A stretch of DNA of 64,000 bases from an uncultured Halomicronema sp. (GTDB lineage: Bacteria > Cyanobacteriota > Cyanobacteriia > Phormidesmidales > Phormidesmidaceae), in contig CALCCA010000088.1 of NCBI GenBank assembly GCA_937899725.1, positions 1-64,000 of the forward strand. The letters are read 5' to 3'. The position numbers and the translations under genes were made by a program. Below, in pieces: positions 9,301 through 16,473 of the stretch (position 1 is its first letter; each line of letters begins with the position of its first letter). The notes below the pieces were generated by a model. That model ran no database searches. It saw only the letters and a program-made list of their open reading frames with translations, and was not told where the DNA came from.

Positions 9301-11766
9301 GATCGCTGACCAAGCGGCCATCTGCGCATAATCACCGCAGACAAAAGCTGTTTTGACCGCCCCGGCATGCAGATCCAGGGCGAGTTGGTAGGTCGTTTGC
9401 CAAGCATCACTGGCGAGGAGCGACAACCCCACCTGAAAATATGCCAGCGCTGATTCATAGGCCGCAGTCGCCCTGGCCTTACGTCCGGCTAACCAATTCA
9501 AATGCGCCAGTTGCGGCTGCTCGTCGGGCCGCAGCAGCGCGCGACTCAAATTCCAATGATTCACCACTTCAAACAGGTTTGCTTGCTGATCGGGCGTATC
9601 CCCCAATAACATGCGACCGATTTGCAGGTGAATGGCCTGCTGCTGCTCGGCGGGAATCAGGTTGTAGGCAGCCTGTTGAATGCGATCGTGGGCAAAGCGA
9701 TAGCTGACGGTCACATTGTAGTTACGGATCTCGCCCGGTTCACCCTGCTGAAAAAACTTGTAGGTCTCGCTTTCGGGCATGATCAGGTTATCTTGCAGCG
9801 CGGGCCACAGGGTCGTCGCGATCTCTTCCGGGGCACAGCCGCGGACGATCGCGATCGTCTGTAAGTCAAAGCGGTTGCCCACGCAGGCCGCGAGCATCAA
9901 CACCGCCTGAGTCGTCGGGGGCAGCTTTTGTAATCGGCCCACCATGAACTCCACAACGTTGTCCGTTAAGGCCAACTGTCGCACCGACGCTAAGTCACAC
10001 TGCCAATGACCGACCTCGCTATCAAAGACCAGGCGGCCCTCTTCGTACAAGCCCTGCAAAAATCGAGTGGTAAAAAACGGGTTGCCCTGCGTTTTTTGGT
10101 AAACCAGTTGCGCGAGCGGTGCCGCCATCTCAGCGGAGCATAGCAGCGTATCCGCCACCAAGGAGGTGATATCGGCCTGGGCTAGGGGCATCAGCGTCAG
10201 CCGATTGACGACACCGCCCCGACCGATAATGTCGTCGAGGGCTAACATCAACGGGTGCGCCGGAAAGACCTCGTTATCGCGATACGCCCCCAACACGAGC
10301 AGATAGCCGGTGTCTAACTCGGCCATGAGCAGCTTTAGCAGAGTCAACGAGGCGGCGTCAGCCCACTGCAAATCGTCGAGAAAAATCACCAGCGGATGCG
10401 CTTTCGTGGTGAAGACCCGCACAAACTGCCCAAAGAGTCCGTTGAAGCGATTTTGAGCCGCACTGCCCGACAGCTCTGGCACCGGCGGTTGCGGACCAAT
10501 GATGGCGGCCAATTCGGGAATCACCTCCACAATGACCTGGCCGCGATCGCCCACGGCGTCTAGAATTTTCGCGCGCCAAGCCTGTAAGGCCGTATCCGAT
10601 TCACCCAGCAGTTGCCCTAACAGACTGCGAAAGGCTTGCACAAAGGCCGAAAACGGCACGTTGCGATTGAACTGGTCAAACTTGCCCTGGATAAAGTAGC
10701 CCTTTTGACGCGTAATCGGCTTGTGAACTTCGTTGATGATGGCAGTTTTGCCCACCCCCGAAAATCCCGTCACCAGCATCAGTTCAGACCGAGCCTGAAT
10801 GACACGCTCGAAGGCGGCCAAAAGCTGGTTGACTTCGGGCTGGCGACCATAGAGCTTTTCAGGAATCAAAAAGCGATCGCCGACATCTTGCTGGGCCAGC
10901 TCAAAGGCGGCGACGTCTCCCGTCGTTTGCACCTGCTGCTGACAGAGTTGCAGATCATGCTGGAGTCCGAGGGCACTCTGGTAGCGATCTTCGGCATTTT
11001 TGGCCAGCAGTTTCAGGATGATTGCCTGCACGGCTTCAGGAATAGGAGATGGGCTCGCCGCCGGAAAGGTCACCGGGCGAGCGAGATGACAATGCACCAG
11101 CTCCATCGGGTCTTGCCGGTCAAAGGGGGGCTCACCGGTCAACAGCTCAAACAGCGTGGCCCCCAGCGCATAGAAATCGGTGCGATAGTCAATGCCCCGA
11201 TTCATGCGTCCCGTCTGCTCCGGTGACAGGTAGGCCAGCGTGCCTTCTAACACGGTGGGACTGGCCAGCTGTTGGCGCTCTCGAGGCAGCAGACTGGCAA
11301 TGCTAAAGTCAATCAGCTGAACTCGCCCGCTCTCGGGATGAATCAGAATATTGCTCGGTTTAATATCTTTATGAATGACGCGCTGCTGAATCAGATAGTG
11401 CAGGGCATCGGTCAGCTGCAGCGCGACATCCAGCACCTCCGCAACGCCCCAGGGATGCTGCGCTCGATAGGTGTTTAACGCGACCAATCCCTCATCGGGC
11501 ATGACCAGCACGTAGCTAGCACCATGGCGCTCTAGCGCCAGAGGATGCACGATATGGGGATGCTGGAGACAACGCGCCAGGGCGTACTGATTGCGAAATT
11601 GCACCAACTCCTGGATGTCGGCGGGCTCGGGATGCAGCACCTTGATGACCACCGACTGCTGATCACGTTGCAGCGCTCGGTAGACTTCGGTGCGGGCTCC
11701 CTGCGAGAGCTGTTCAACAACGGTATAACCCGGTAAGAGGGGAAAGGTGCGATCGCGGGTATTCAT
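6373..11766 (-). CDS. Trifunctional Ser/Thr kinase, ATPase and sensor histidine kinase (HstK type)
   Basis: This 1797-residue signalling protein joins three machines. The N-terminus (about 10-275) is a Ser/Thr kinase domain with lysine in VVIKVL, catalytic loop HKDIKPSNIL and an activation segment starting IDFSIAS, that is DFS instead of DFG. Next is a PknK-like AAA-type ATPase with Walker A GFSGVGKTA and Walker B LVIFLDDLQWAD, then a long helical-repeat region to about 1270. A GAF domain (about 1330-1490) precedes a histidine kinase: phospho-accepting His1542 in IAHEINNPIGFL, N-box NILANAID, G-boxes DNGRGMD and GKGTGLGLSI. The architecture is known in filamentous cyanobacteria as the HstK family. 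No response regulator gene is nearby, so the partner is unknown. The ATG at 11766 is the natural start. No membrane segment is evident, so it is probably cytoplasmic. Confidence 0.92.
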   Translation of the reverse strand: MNTRDRTFPLLPGYTVVEQLSQGARTEVYRALQRDQQSVVIKVLHPEPADIQELVQFRNQYALARCLQHPHIVHPLALERHGASYVLVMPDEGLVALNTYRAQHPWGVAEVLDVALQLTDALHYLIQQRVIHKDIKPSNILIHPESGRVQLIDFSIASLLPRERQQLASPTVLEGTLAYLSPEQTGRMNRGIDYRTDFYALGATLFELLTGEPPFDRQDPMELVHCHLARPVTFPAASPSPIPEAVQAIILKLLAKNAEDRYQSALGLQHDLQLCQQQVQTTGDVAAFELAQQDVGDRFLIPEKLYGRQPEVNQLLAAFERVIQARSELMLVTGFSGVGKTAIINEVHKPITRQKGYFIQGKFDQFNRNVPFSAFVQAFRSLLGQLLGESDTALQAWRAKILDAVGDRGQVIVEVIPELAAIIGPQPPVPELSGSAAQNRFNGLFGQFVRVFTTKAHPLVIFLDDLQWADAASLTLLKLLMAELDTGYLLVLGAYRDNEVFPAHPLMLALDDIIGRGGVVNRLTLMPLAQADITSLVADTLLCSAEMAAPLAQLVYQKTQGNPFFTTRFLQGLYEEGRLVFDSEVGHWQCDLASVRQLALTDNVVEFMVGRLQKLPPTTQAVLMLAACVGNRFDLQTIAIVRGCAPEEIATTLWPALQDNLIMPESETYKFFQQGEPGEIRNYNVTVSYRFAHDRIQQAAYNLIPAEQQQAIHLQIGRMLLGDTPDQQANLFEVVNHWNLSRALLRPDEQPQLAHLNWLAGRKARATAAYESALAYFQVGLSLLASDAWQTTYQLALDLHAGAVKTAFVCGDYAQMAAWSAIALRQSRTVLDQVKFYDVQIQAQMAQGMPAVAIDIALTALTLLGIPLPESPTPADLQAELRNTKALWAERAVAELIHLPLMTKREKVAAMILLSSIFAPSFIAKPEILPFIACQQIQLSIQFGNCAQSAFGYANYSAILNSVSQDLGASYEFGQLAIQLVEKLEAEDVKARTFNQAAIFSMHGKISLRAAPPVLREGCQSGIDQGDLEFAGYAAYNWSQYSYFSGLNLVELRQGADAYGLLLEQLNQKISLACNQLVHQVALNLLEPSPDPCLLQGRVFDEQQVLARFIDNQVLSGVQYLSLHKIVLHCLFARYDDIVALIDWSEQYLSASTGMISVPVFHFFATLGRLQVYAQQPPDAASPLFHKIQHGLAELRRWASQAPSNFQHKLDLLLAEQHRVQGDRYAAADYYDRAIAGAEANGYGQEAALANELAAEFYLRAHRRPLATVYLQAAYEHYDQWGAQAKTADLEQRYPELLRSRLSSPSSRSPVTAPLAVSTDTTLTAQTPPRAIGLADPADINSTFDFATVLKASQTLSGTIHLEELLHQFTQIILQSSGGDRCALILPSSEGDWQVKVVATTEQIELRSDPLEAHPQLPLSLIRYVKNRDERVVVNDLQTALPIVDDYLRQHHPKSVLCLPIQHQGQQIGLLYLSNQHTSEVFTEERLTVLNLLCAQAAISLENARLYEQSQRYARQLQQSQIRIVQNEKMATLGNLVAGIAHEINNPIGFLNGSLTNAKDYAQDLLKHIQRYEQQYPQAVDSIQDSADEIDLAFLREDLPQLLESMQGAIDRIKGISTSLRTFSRGDAEHKVKINLHEGIDSTLLILKYRLKANHNRPAILITKNYGEIPDVECFPGQINQVFLNILANAIDVFDEAAQHTSFDALEASPQQIIVETRTALEYNCVEIRIRDNGRGMDAATQAKIFDHLFTTKPIGKGTGLGLSISYQIVTEQHGGTFSCQSELGRGTEFAIVLPIS

Positions 11767-12070
11767 GTCGAATCAGAAGATCGACTCCATAAGTTGTGAC
11801 TAGATTGCCCTAAGTTGTCGTGAGATTTCCATTCGCCAGACTGGTTTCATCATACTGAGGGGAAGTTGAGCCAGTACAGGCGGTTAGACCGGCCACTCAT
11901 CAATCAGGCTCTAGCAACCTGGCGCGCCCAGCGACCCATCACCGCCTCTGCTCTGGAAGCAGCAAAAAATATTATTTTTGCAGTTTGCTTTGTTTAACAA
12001 AATCTGCCAGTAAAGTTTGTTACACGAATTTGCTCATACACATCAGCAGGCGATCGCCTGTCTCCCGCCG
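11767..12070. other. Upstream region of the HstK-type kinase gene
   Basis: No gene. It is AT-rich between about 11960 and 12035 and includes a HIP1 octamer just upstream of the dusA stop. It should hold the kinase promoter; I cannot pick one out confidently. Confidence 0.4.
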
Positions 12071-13126
12071 CTAATGACGGTTCGCCAGCGGGTAGCTTAG
12101 CCGCACACTGGTATCCACTTGCTCCACCGCCACCAAAGCCGCTTGCAACACTTCGCTACCGGCCCCAGCGCGACAAGCATTTTCCGTAATCACGCGCTTC
12201 CAGATGCGGCTACCGGGTTGACCGTGATAGAGCATCAGCAGGTGACGCGTAATACTGTTGAGTTTGAGTCCTTGCCCTGTCCACTGGTCAACGTAGGGCA
12301 GCATCGCGTGGACGATTTGCGATCGCGTTTTCGCGGTTCCAGGCTCACCAAAGATGGTGCGATCGACCTCGGCAAATAAATAAGGCGTCTCATAGGCGGC
12401 ACGGCCGACCATGACCGCATCGACATGATTAAGGTGCGTCTGGATCTGCGGCAGGGTTTTGATGCCGCCGTTAATCTCGATCCACAACTGCGGCAAATCT
12501 TGCTTCAGGCGATAAACATCGTCATAGCGCAGCGGCGGCACATCGCGATTTTCTTTGGGGCTGAGGCCCTGCAGCCAGGCTTTGCGGGCATGCACGCTAA
12601 ACCGCCGACAGCCGGTAGCGGCCACCGTTCCGACAAAATGGGCCATGGCCTCATAGCTGTCGTGGTCGTCAATGCCGATGCGATGTTTGACGCTGACGGG
12701 CAAGGGCGTTGCCGCCATCATGGCCGCCACGCAGTCAGCCACGAGGTCTGGCTGAGCCATCAGGCAAGCGCCGAAGTTGCCGCTCTGCACGCGATCGCTG
12801 GGGCAGCCGACATTCAAGTTGATTTCGTCATAGCCGTAGTCGGCGGCAGCGCGGGCACAGGCCGCCAGCAGGGCCGGATCATCGCCGCCCACCTGTAGCA
12901 CCAGCGGCTTTTCTGCTGGCGAAAAGCCCAGCAGCCGATCGCGATCGCCGTGCATAATCGCCTGAGCCGTCACCATCTCGGTATAGAACAGCGTCCGCCG
13001 CGTGATCTGCCGCATGAAATAGCGATAGTGGCGATCGGTGCGATCCATCATGGGCGCGATGCTGAGGGGATAGCCCACAGCTGAAGCGGTGGCAGCAGTG
13101 GACGACTGGATAGCGGAGACGGTCAT
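12071..13126 (-). CDS. dusA: tRNA-dihydrouridine(20/20a) synthase DusA
   Basis: DusA reduces uridine to dihydrouridine at positions 20/20a of the tRNA D-loop using FMN and NADPH. The 351-residue protein begins its TIM barrel at LSIAPMMDRTDRHYRYFMR, a DusA hallmark. It carries NVGCPSDRVQSGNFGACLM with the proposed catalytic Cys121, the VSVKHRIGIDD segment, and FMN phosphate-binding glycines near EINGGIKT and VMVGRAAYETP. The C-terminal helical domain follows and the length is normal. It begins with ATG at 13126, 100 bases from the divergent PaiB-like gene, so the two may share a promoter region. A short Ser/Ala/Thr-rich N-terminal extension of about 18 residues is unremarkable. Confidence 0.93.
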   Translation of the reverse strand: MTVSAIQSSTAATASAVGYPLSIAPMMDRTDRHYRYFMRQITRRTLFYTEMVTAQAIMHGDRDRLLGFSPAEKPLVLQVGGDDPALLAACARAAADYGYDEINLNVGCPSDRVQSGNFGACLMAQPDLVADCVAAMMAATPLPVSVKHRIGIDDHDSYEAMAHFVGTVAATGCRRFSVHARKAWLQGLSPKENRDVPPLRYDDVYRLKQDLPQLWIEINGGIKTLPQIQTHLNHVDAVMVGRAAYETPYLFAEVDRTIFGEPGTAKTRSQIVHAMLPYVDQWTGQGLKLNSITRHLLMLYHGQPGSRIWKRVITENACRAGAGSEVLQAALVAVEQVDTSVRLSYPLANRH

Positions 13127-13226
13127 GGCACTAGGCGCGGCAGGTCTTTCAACTTAGCTTAAAAAGGGATGAGCTATTTTAGACGGGCGGTCTAATCAAC
13201 CCAAGATCCTTTGTCATCTCAGTGCC

Positions 13227-13856
13227 ATGTATCGCCCCACTGCCTTTCAACAAGACGATATTGATAAACTGACGGCCTTTATGCAGGCCAACAGCTTTGC
13301 CACGTTGGTGTCGATCGCGGGTGGCGTGCCTTGCGCCACCCATGTCCCACTAGTCGTGAGAAAGACGCCCGAGGGCCTCAAGTTAGTAGGCCATCTCGCT
13401 AAAGAAAATCCCCAGTGGCAAGCCTTTGGCACCGCCGAGTCGCTCGCCATCTTTACCGGCCCCCATGCCTACGTATCGCCAACGCTGTATGAAAAACCAG
13501 AAAGCGTGCCCACCTGGAACTACATTGCCGTTCACGCCTACGGCAAGCCTCAAACCCTGACCCTTGATGTCGCGCCGGAGGCGATGGAGCAGATGATTGA
13601 CGAAATGATCGGCGTCTATGAGGCCAGCTACGACGCGCACTGGCAGAGTCTCTCTAGCCAATTTCGCACGGGGATGATGCAGGGCATTGTGGGCTTTGAG
13701 ATGCCCGTCACTCGCTTAGAAGGTAAATACAAGCTCAGCCAAAATCGTAGCCATACCGAACAGCAGAACGTCGCGGCGGCCCTGGCTCAGCACGCCGATC
13801 CCACGATTCACACCATCGGCGTCGAGATGCAGCACAATCTGGCACCTCCCGATTAG
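13227..13856 (+). CDS. FMN-binding PaiB-family protein
   Basis: A 209-residue protein of the PaiB family (split-barrel, FMN-binding, annotated as negative transcriptional regulator after the Bacillus protein). Typical segments are MYRPTAFQQDD at the start, FATLVS, THVPLVV, GHLAKENPQW, HAYVSPTLYEKPESVPTWNYIAVHAYG and the late GIVGFEMPVTRLEGKYKLSQNR. In Bacillus the family influences sporulation and protease genes. A role here is unknown, and some members may instead be flavin- or heme-handling enzymes. It is divergent from dusA and convergent with the LysE gene, separated from the latter by only 14 bases. Confidence 0.85.
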   Translation: MYRPTAFQQDDIDKLTAFMQANSFATLVSIAGGVPCATHVPLVVRKTPEGLKLVGHLAKENPQWQAFGTAESLAIFTGPHAYVSPTLYEKPESVPTWNYIAVHAYGKPQTLTLDVAPEAMEQMIDEMIGVYEASYDAHWQSLSSQFRTGMMQGIVGFEMPVTRLEGKYKLSQNRSHTEQQNVAAALAQHADPTIHTIGVEMQHNLAPPD

Positions 13857-13870
13857 GGCATACCTGTCAA

Positions 13871-14548
13871 CTACCCGTTGCTTGGCCAAACGGTCAACGC
13901 AACGATGCCAAACACCAGCAGAATGATGCCAGACAGACGATTGAGCCACCGCATGTGGGTCGTAGTCAGGCGGGTGCGCAACAGGCTAACGGTGCCGCTG
14001 AGCAACAGCCACCATAGGGCCGAGCCGCAGAACACACCGAGCACCAAAACGCCGGATGTGCCATAGTCTGACGCCGATTCAACCATGCCCAGCCCCGCAA
14101 AAATCGCCGCAAACGAAAAGATGGTCGCCGGGTTCGTCAGCGTTAGCAACAGAGTTGAACCATAGGCCGTGAGTAGCGATCGCGGCCCAGTCGCCGCGAT
14201 TTCCACTTCAGATAAGGCACCGGCTTGACTATTTTCAACAGACGCGGTGGCGGGTTCAGCCGGTTTTGCCAACAGCGTTTTCACACCCAAATAGCAGAGA
14301 AAGAGGCCCCCAAAAACTCGCAGCCCCACCGCCTGCTCAGTCAAAAAGTCGGCGATCGCCGTCAGCCCAAACCCGGCGATGCAGCCATACAGACCATCTG
14401 CTGTCGCCGCCCCTAAGCCGGAAACCAACCCCACCCAGCGGCCCATAGTCAGAGTGCGCCGAATGCATAGAATGCCAATCGGCCCCACGGGAGCCGCGAT
14501 CGCCAGCCCCAGGGTGAGCCCCGTAAAAAAGGTGGAAAACATAAGCAT
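13871..14548 (-). CDS. LysE/RhtB-family amino acid exporter
   Basis: This is an inner-membrane protein of about 225 residues and six membrane segments that exports amino acids or their derivatives. The signature is at the front: FFTGLTLGLAIAAPVGPIGILCIRRTL, followed by GLGAATADGLYG and, in the second half, LLLTLTNPATIFSFAAIFAGLG with the conserved NP pair. I choose ATG 14548 (an ATG at 14542 is also possible). The longer frame from 14617 would add 23 residues before the first membrane helix that do not look like family sequence. The Lrp/AsnC regulator gene lies 147 bases upstream on the same strand, the classic exporter-regulator arrangement (compare LysE/LysG, BrnFE/Lrp). Substrate unknown. 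Confidence 0.88.
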   Translation of the reverse strand: MLMFSTFFTGLTLGLAIAAPVGPIGILCIRRTLTMGRWVGLVSGLGAATADGLYGCIAGFGLTAIADFLTEQAVGLRVFGGLFLCYLGVKTLLAKPAEPATASVENSQAGALSEVEIAATGPRSLLTAYGSTLLLTLTNPATIFSFAAIFAGLGMVESASDYGTSGVLVLGVFCGSALWWLLLSGTVSLLRTRLTTTHMRWLNRLSGIILLVFGIVALTVWPSNG

Positions 14549-14695
14549 AGAAAGAAGACGTGAAGTGATGAATAAAGCCCAGGGCATCGACACCAAACCC
14601 GCATGTTGTAGGGCCAAGACATCGAGACCAAAATGTTCACCGACCAGGCAACCTCGGGTTTGCTCAATGCCTCGGCCCTAACCCCACCAATCGAC

Positions 14696-15163
14696 TCAAG
14701 CCAGATCACTAGGAGGAATCGGTAGCGCAATGGTCTCTTTAACCGTCGACAGGGCAATAGTCGTGCGGGTTTTAGCCACACCGGTCACCTGTTTAAGGCC
14801 ATCGGTGATCAGTCGCTCAAGACCTTGAGTACCTTGACAGCGCACCTTCAGCAGGTAATCGTCATCGCCGGTGACGTGGTGACATTCCTGAATTTCTGGC
14901 AGGGCATGCACCTGAGTCAAAAAGGCATCGCGATCGCGGGGATGATCGAGTGTGACCGCGATGAAAGCGGTCAGGTCATAGCCCAAACTTTTGGGATTCA
15001 CCTGGGTGAGATAGCCCTGAATCACCCCGCGCTCTTCGAGTTTGCGAACGCGATCGGCGGTAGCCGGGGCCGACAAGCCAAGCTGAGAAGCAAGTTCGGC
15101 CCAGGTCATGCGCGCCTGTCGCATCAAGTGAGCCAAAACCTTCGAATCCAAAGCATCCATCAT
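14696..15163 (-). CDS. Lrp/AsnC-family transcriptional regulator
   Basis: A 155-residue DNA-binding regulator that senses amino acids. The N-terminal helix-turn-helix spans ALDSKVLAHLMRQARMTWAELASQLGLSAPATADRVRKLEERGVI. The C-terminal RAM effector-binding domain follows, with the characteristic VTGDDDYLLKVRCQGTQGLE and an ending that includes TRTTIALSTVKETIALPI. The start is ATG 15163, with ATG 15160 as an alternative. Translation from 15223 would add a 20-residue leader foreign to the family. It probably controls the downstream LysE exporter and itself. A perfect 17-base dyad about 100 bases upstream is a candidate operator. Confidence 0.88.
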   Translation of the reverse strand: MMDALDSKVLAHLMRQARMTWAELASQLGLSAPATADRVRKLEERGVIQGYLTQVNPKSLGYDLTAFIAVTLDHPRDRDAFLTQVHALPEIQECHHVTGDDDYLLKVRCQGTQGLERLITDGLKQVTGVAKTRTTIALSTVKETIALPIPPSDLA

Positions 15164-15493
15164 CGTAGACACTGCTTTCACATGAACAACAGCTAACATA
15201 CCTAGCCAAACATGAAAAATCAAGGTGCTTTTTATATTTAATGAATTAAAATTAAATTTTTACTTTCATTATGAAAGTGGGATAATCAAATTACCTTGCA
15301 TTCCACTCACCGCAGAAGCAAGAACCAGGGCAGAAGCCGTTCGAGAGGCGGATGTTCTCAAAACATTAAGATGAGAGACATCTGACGGCAAAACGCGATC
15401 GCCTGTCCCACAATAGATTTCAGGTTCTTAACGCTTCGCAAAGTTCCGTTTCAACTCTGAAGTCCCCTGCCCTCATTCCCCTCTCACTTCTCC
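15164..15493. other. Divergent promoter region between the Lrp gene and hemJ
   Basis: An AT-rich block at about 15220-15295 contrasts with GC-rich surroundings and contains the 17-base dyad at 15262-15278. GATAAT at 15281-15286 could be a plus-strand -10. The rest, to hemJ, shows no gene. Confidence 0.4.
15262..15278. promoter_or_regulatory. Perfect 17-base dyad, candidate Lrp operator
   Basis: ACTTTCAT (15262-15269), one base, then ATGAAAGT (15271-15278) form a perfect inverted repeat in an AT-rich tract. Lrp/AsnC proteins bind AT-rich dyads of about this length and usually autoregulate. The location upstream of the regulator gene supports this, but binding is inferred. Confidence 0.5.
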
Positions 15494-16102
15494 ATGGCTT
15501 ATTACTGGTTCAAAGCGTTTCACATCATTGGCGTCGTCGTTTGGTTTGCCGGGTTGTTTTACCTGGTGCGTCTCTTCATCTATCACGTAGAAGCAGAAGC
15601 CGAGCCCGAACCCGCCTCTGGCATTCTCAAAGCCCAGTACGAGCTGATGGAAAAACGGCTCTATCGCATCATCACCACACCGGGGATGGTGGTAACGGTG
15701 GCGATGGCGATCGGGCTGCTAGTGACGAATCCCGATTGGCTCAAGCAGGGGTGGATGCACGCCAAGTTAGGCTTTGTGGCGCTGCTGCTGTTTTATCACC
15801 ACTACTGTGGCCGCTTGATGAAACAGCTCTGGCGCGGCGAATGCAAGTGGAACAGTAAGCAATTGCGCGCCCTGAACGAAGCCCCCACGCTGCTGCTGGT
15901 GGTGATCGTGATGCTGGTCATCTTCAAAAACAACCTGCCGACAGACACCACAACTTGGCTCGTGGCCGGGCTGACCGTTTTCATGGCGGCAACCATTCAG
16001 CTGTATGCCCGCAAGCGTCGTCTCGATCAAGAACGCCAACAGCTATCTGCCACCTCGACAGACGACGCTGTAGACAAAACGCCTGAGCCCGCCCAAGGCT
16101 AA
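15494..16102 (+). CDS. hemJ: HemJ-type protoporphyrinogen IX oxidase
   Basis: HemJ oxidises protoporphyrinogen IX to protoporphyrin IX in the membrane, the last step common to heme and chlorophyll synthesis. It is the form used by most cyanobacteria (Slr1790 in Synechocystis). The 202-residue protein starts YYWFKAFHIIGVVVWFAGLFYLVRLFIYH, with the conserved His in the first membrane helix. It continues with MEKRLYRIITTPGM, WMHAKLGFVALLLFYHHYCGR and LRALNEAPTLLLVVIVMLVIFK: four membrane helices in the usual spacing. The charged C-terminal tail of about 30 residues is variable. The gene stands alone. ATG 15494 gives the expected N-terminus. Confidence 0.9.
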   Translation: MAYYWFKAFHIIGVVVWFAGLFYLVRLFIYHVEAEAEPEPASGILKAQYELMEKRLYRIITTPGMVVTVAMAIGLLVTNPDWLKQGWMHAKLGFVALLLFYHHYCGRLMKQLWRGECKWNSKQLRALNEAPTLLLVVIVMLVIFKNNLPTDTTTWLVAGLTVFMAATIQLYARKRRLDQERQQLSATSTDDAVDKTPEPAQG

Positions 16103-16280
16103 ATTTGGCTGCTCGCGCAGAAATCAAGACCCACTTAAACAAGTTCTCTGTTGGCAAATACTTGGGGAGAGTTGAGGTGTGAAAAACTCCGCTCATCCTT
16201 CGATCATGGTCGGTTGAGCAGAATTGTAGGGTCAGTCACCTTGAGAGCAATCAACAACCCAGCTCTCCTCTCACTGGATA

Positions 16281-16388
16281 GGACTTACGCAAGAACCCCC
16301 TTGTATCCCCAAAATCTGGGGGATGTTGAATCCGATTCCCCCAGATTTCGGGGTTAGGGGCCAAAATCAGATTCAACTGCGTAAGTCC
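16281..16388. mobile_element. MITE-like inverted-repeat element (about 108 bp)
   Basis: Perfect 11-base terminal inverted repeats, GGACTTACGCA (16281-16291) and TGCGTAAGTCC (16378-16388), extend to 12 with the outer A/T. Inside is a second inverted repeat: CCCCAAAATCTGGGGG (16307-16322) with CCCCCAGATTTCGGGG (16338-16353). It has no coding capacity. The flanks share ACTGG on both sides but no clean target duplication is evident. It resembles non-autonomous elements widespread in cyanobacteria. Confidence 0.75.
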
Positions 16389-16399
16389 TGACTGGAAAA

Positions 16400-16424
16400 G
16401 GATGCCAGCTTTTTATTGGCATCC
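16400..16424 (-). terminator. Probable terminator of ccs1
   Basis: GGATGCCA (16400-16407) and TGGCATCC (16417-16424) form an 8-pair stem with a 9-base loop. On the minus strand it is followed by TTTTCC. It lies 50 bases past the ccs1 stop and abuts the MITE-like element. Confidence 0.6.
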
Positions 16425-16473
16425 GAGCAAGCGCGAAAAACCTTTTACCGACATCAGGCAAACCAACAAGCTG

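Larger units (their letters stand above)
16103..16473. other. Intergenic region between hemJ and ccs1 with a MITE-like element
   Basis: No gene. It contains the inverted-repeat element at 16281-16388 and, beside it, a hairpin at 16400-16424 that fits the ccs1 terminator. The part before 16280 is unremarkable. Confidence 0.5.

Noticed and set aside
10636-11226. 196-codon plus-strand frame within the HstK-type kinase gene
   Set aside because: Antisense shadow of the ATPase and Ser/Thr kinase domains; no independent coding signal.
12425-12898. 157-codon plus-strand frame opposite dusA
   Set aside because: Shadow of the certain dusA reading frame.
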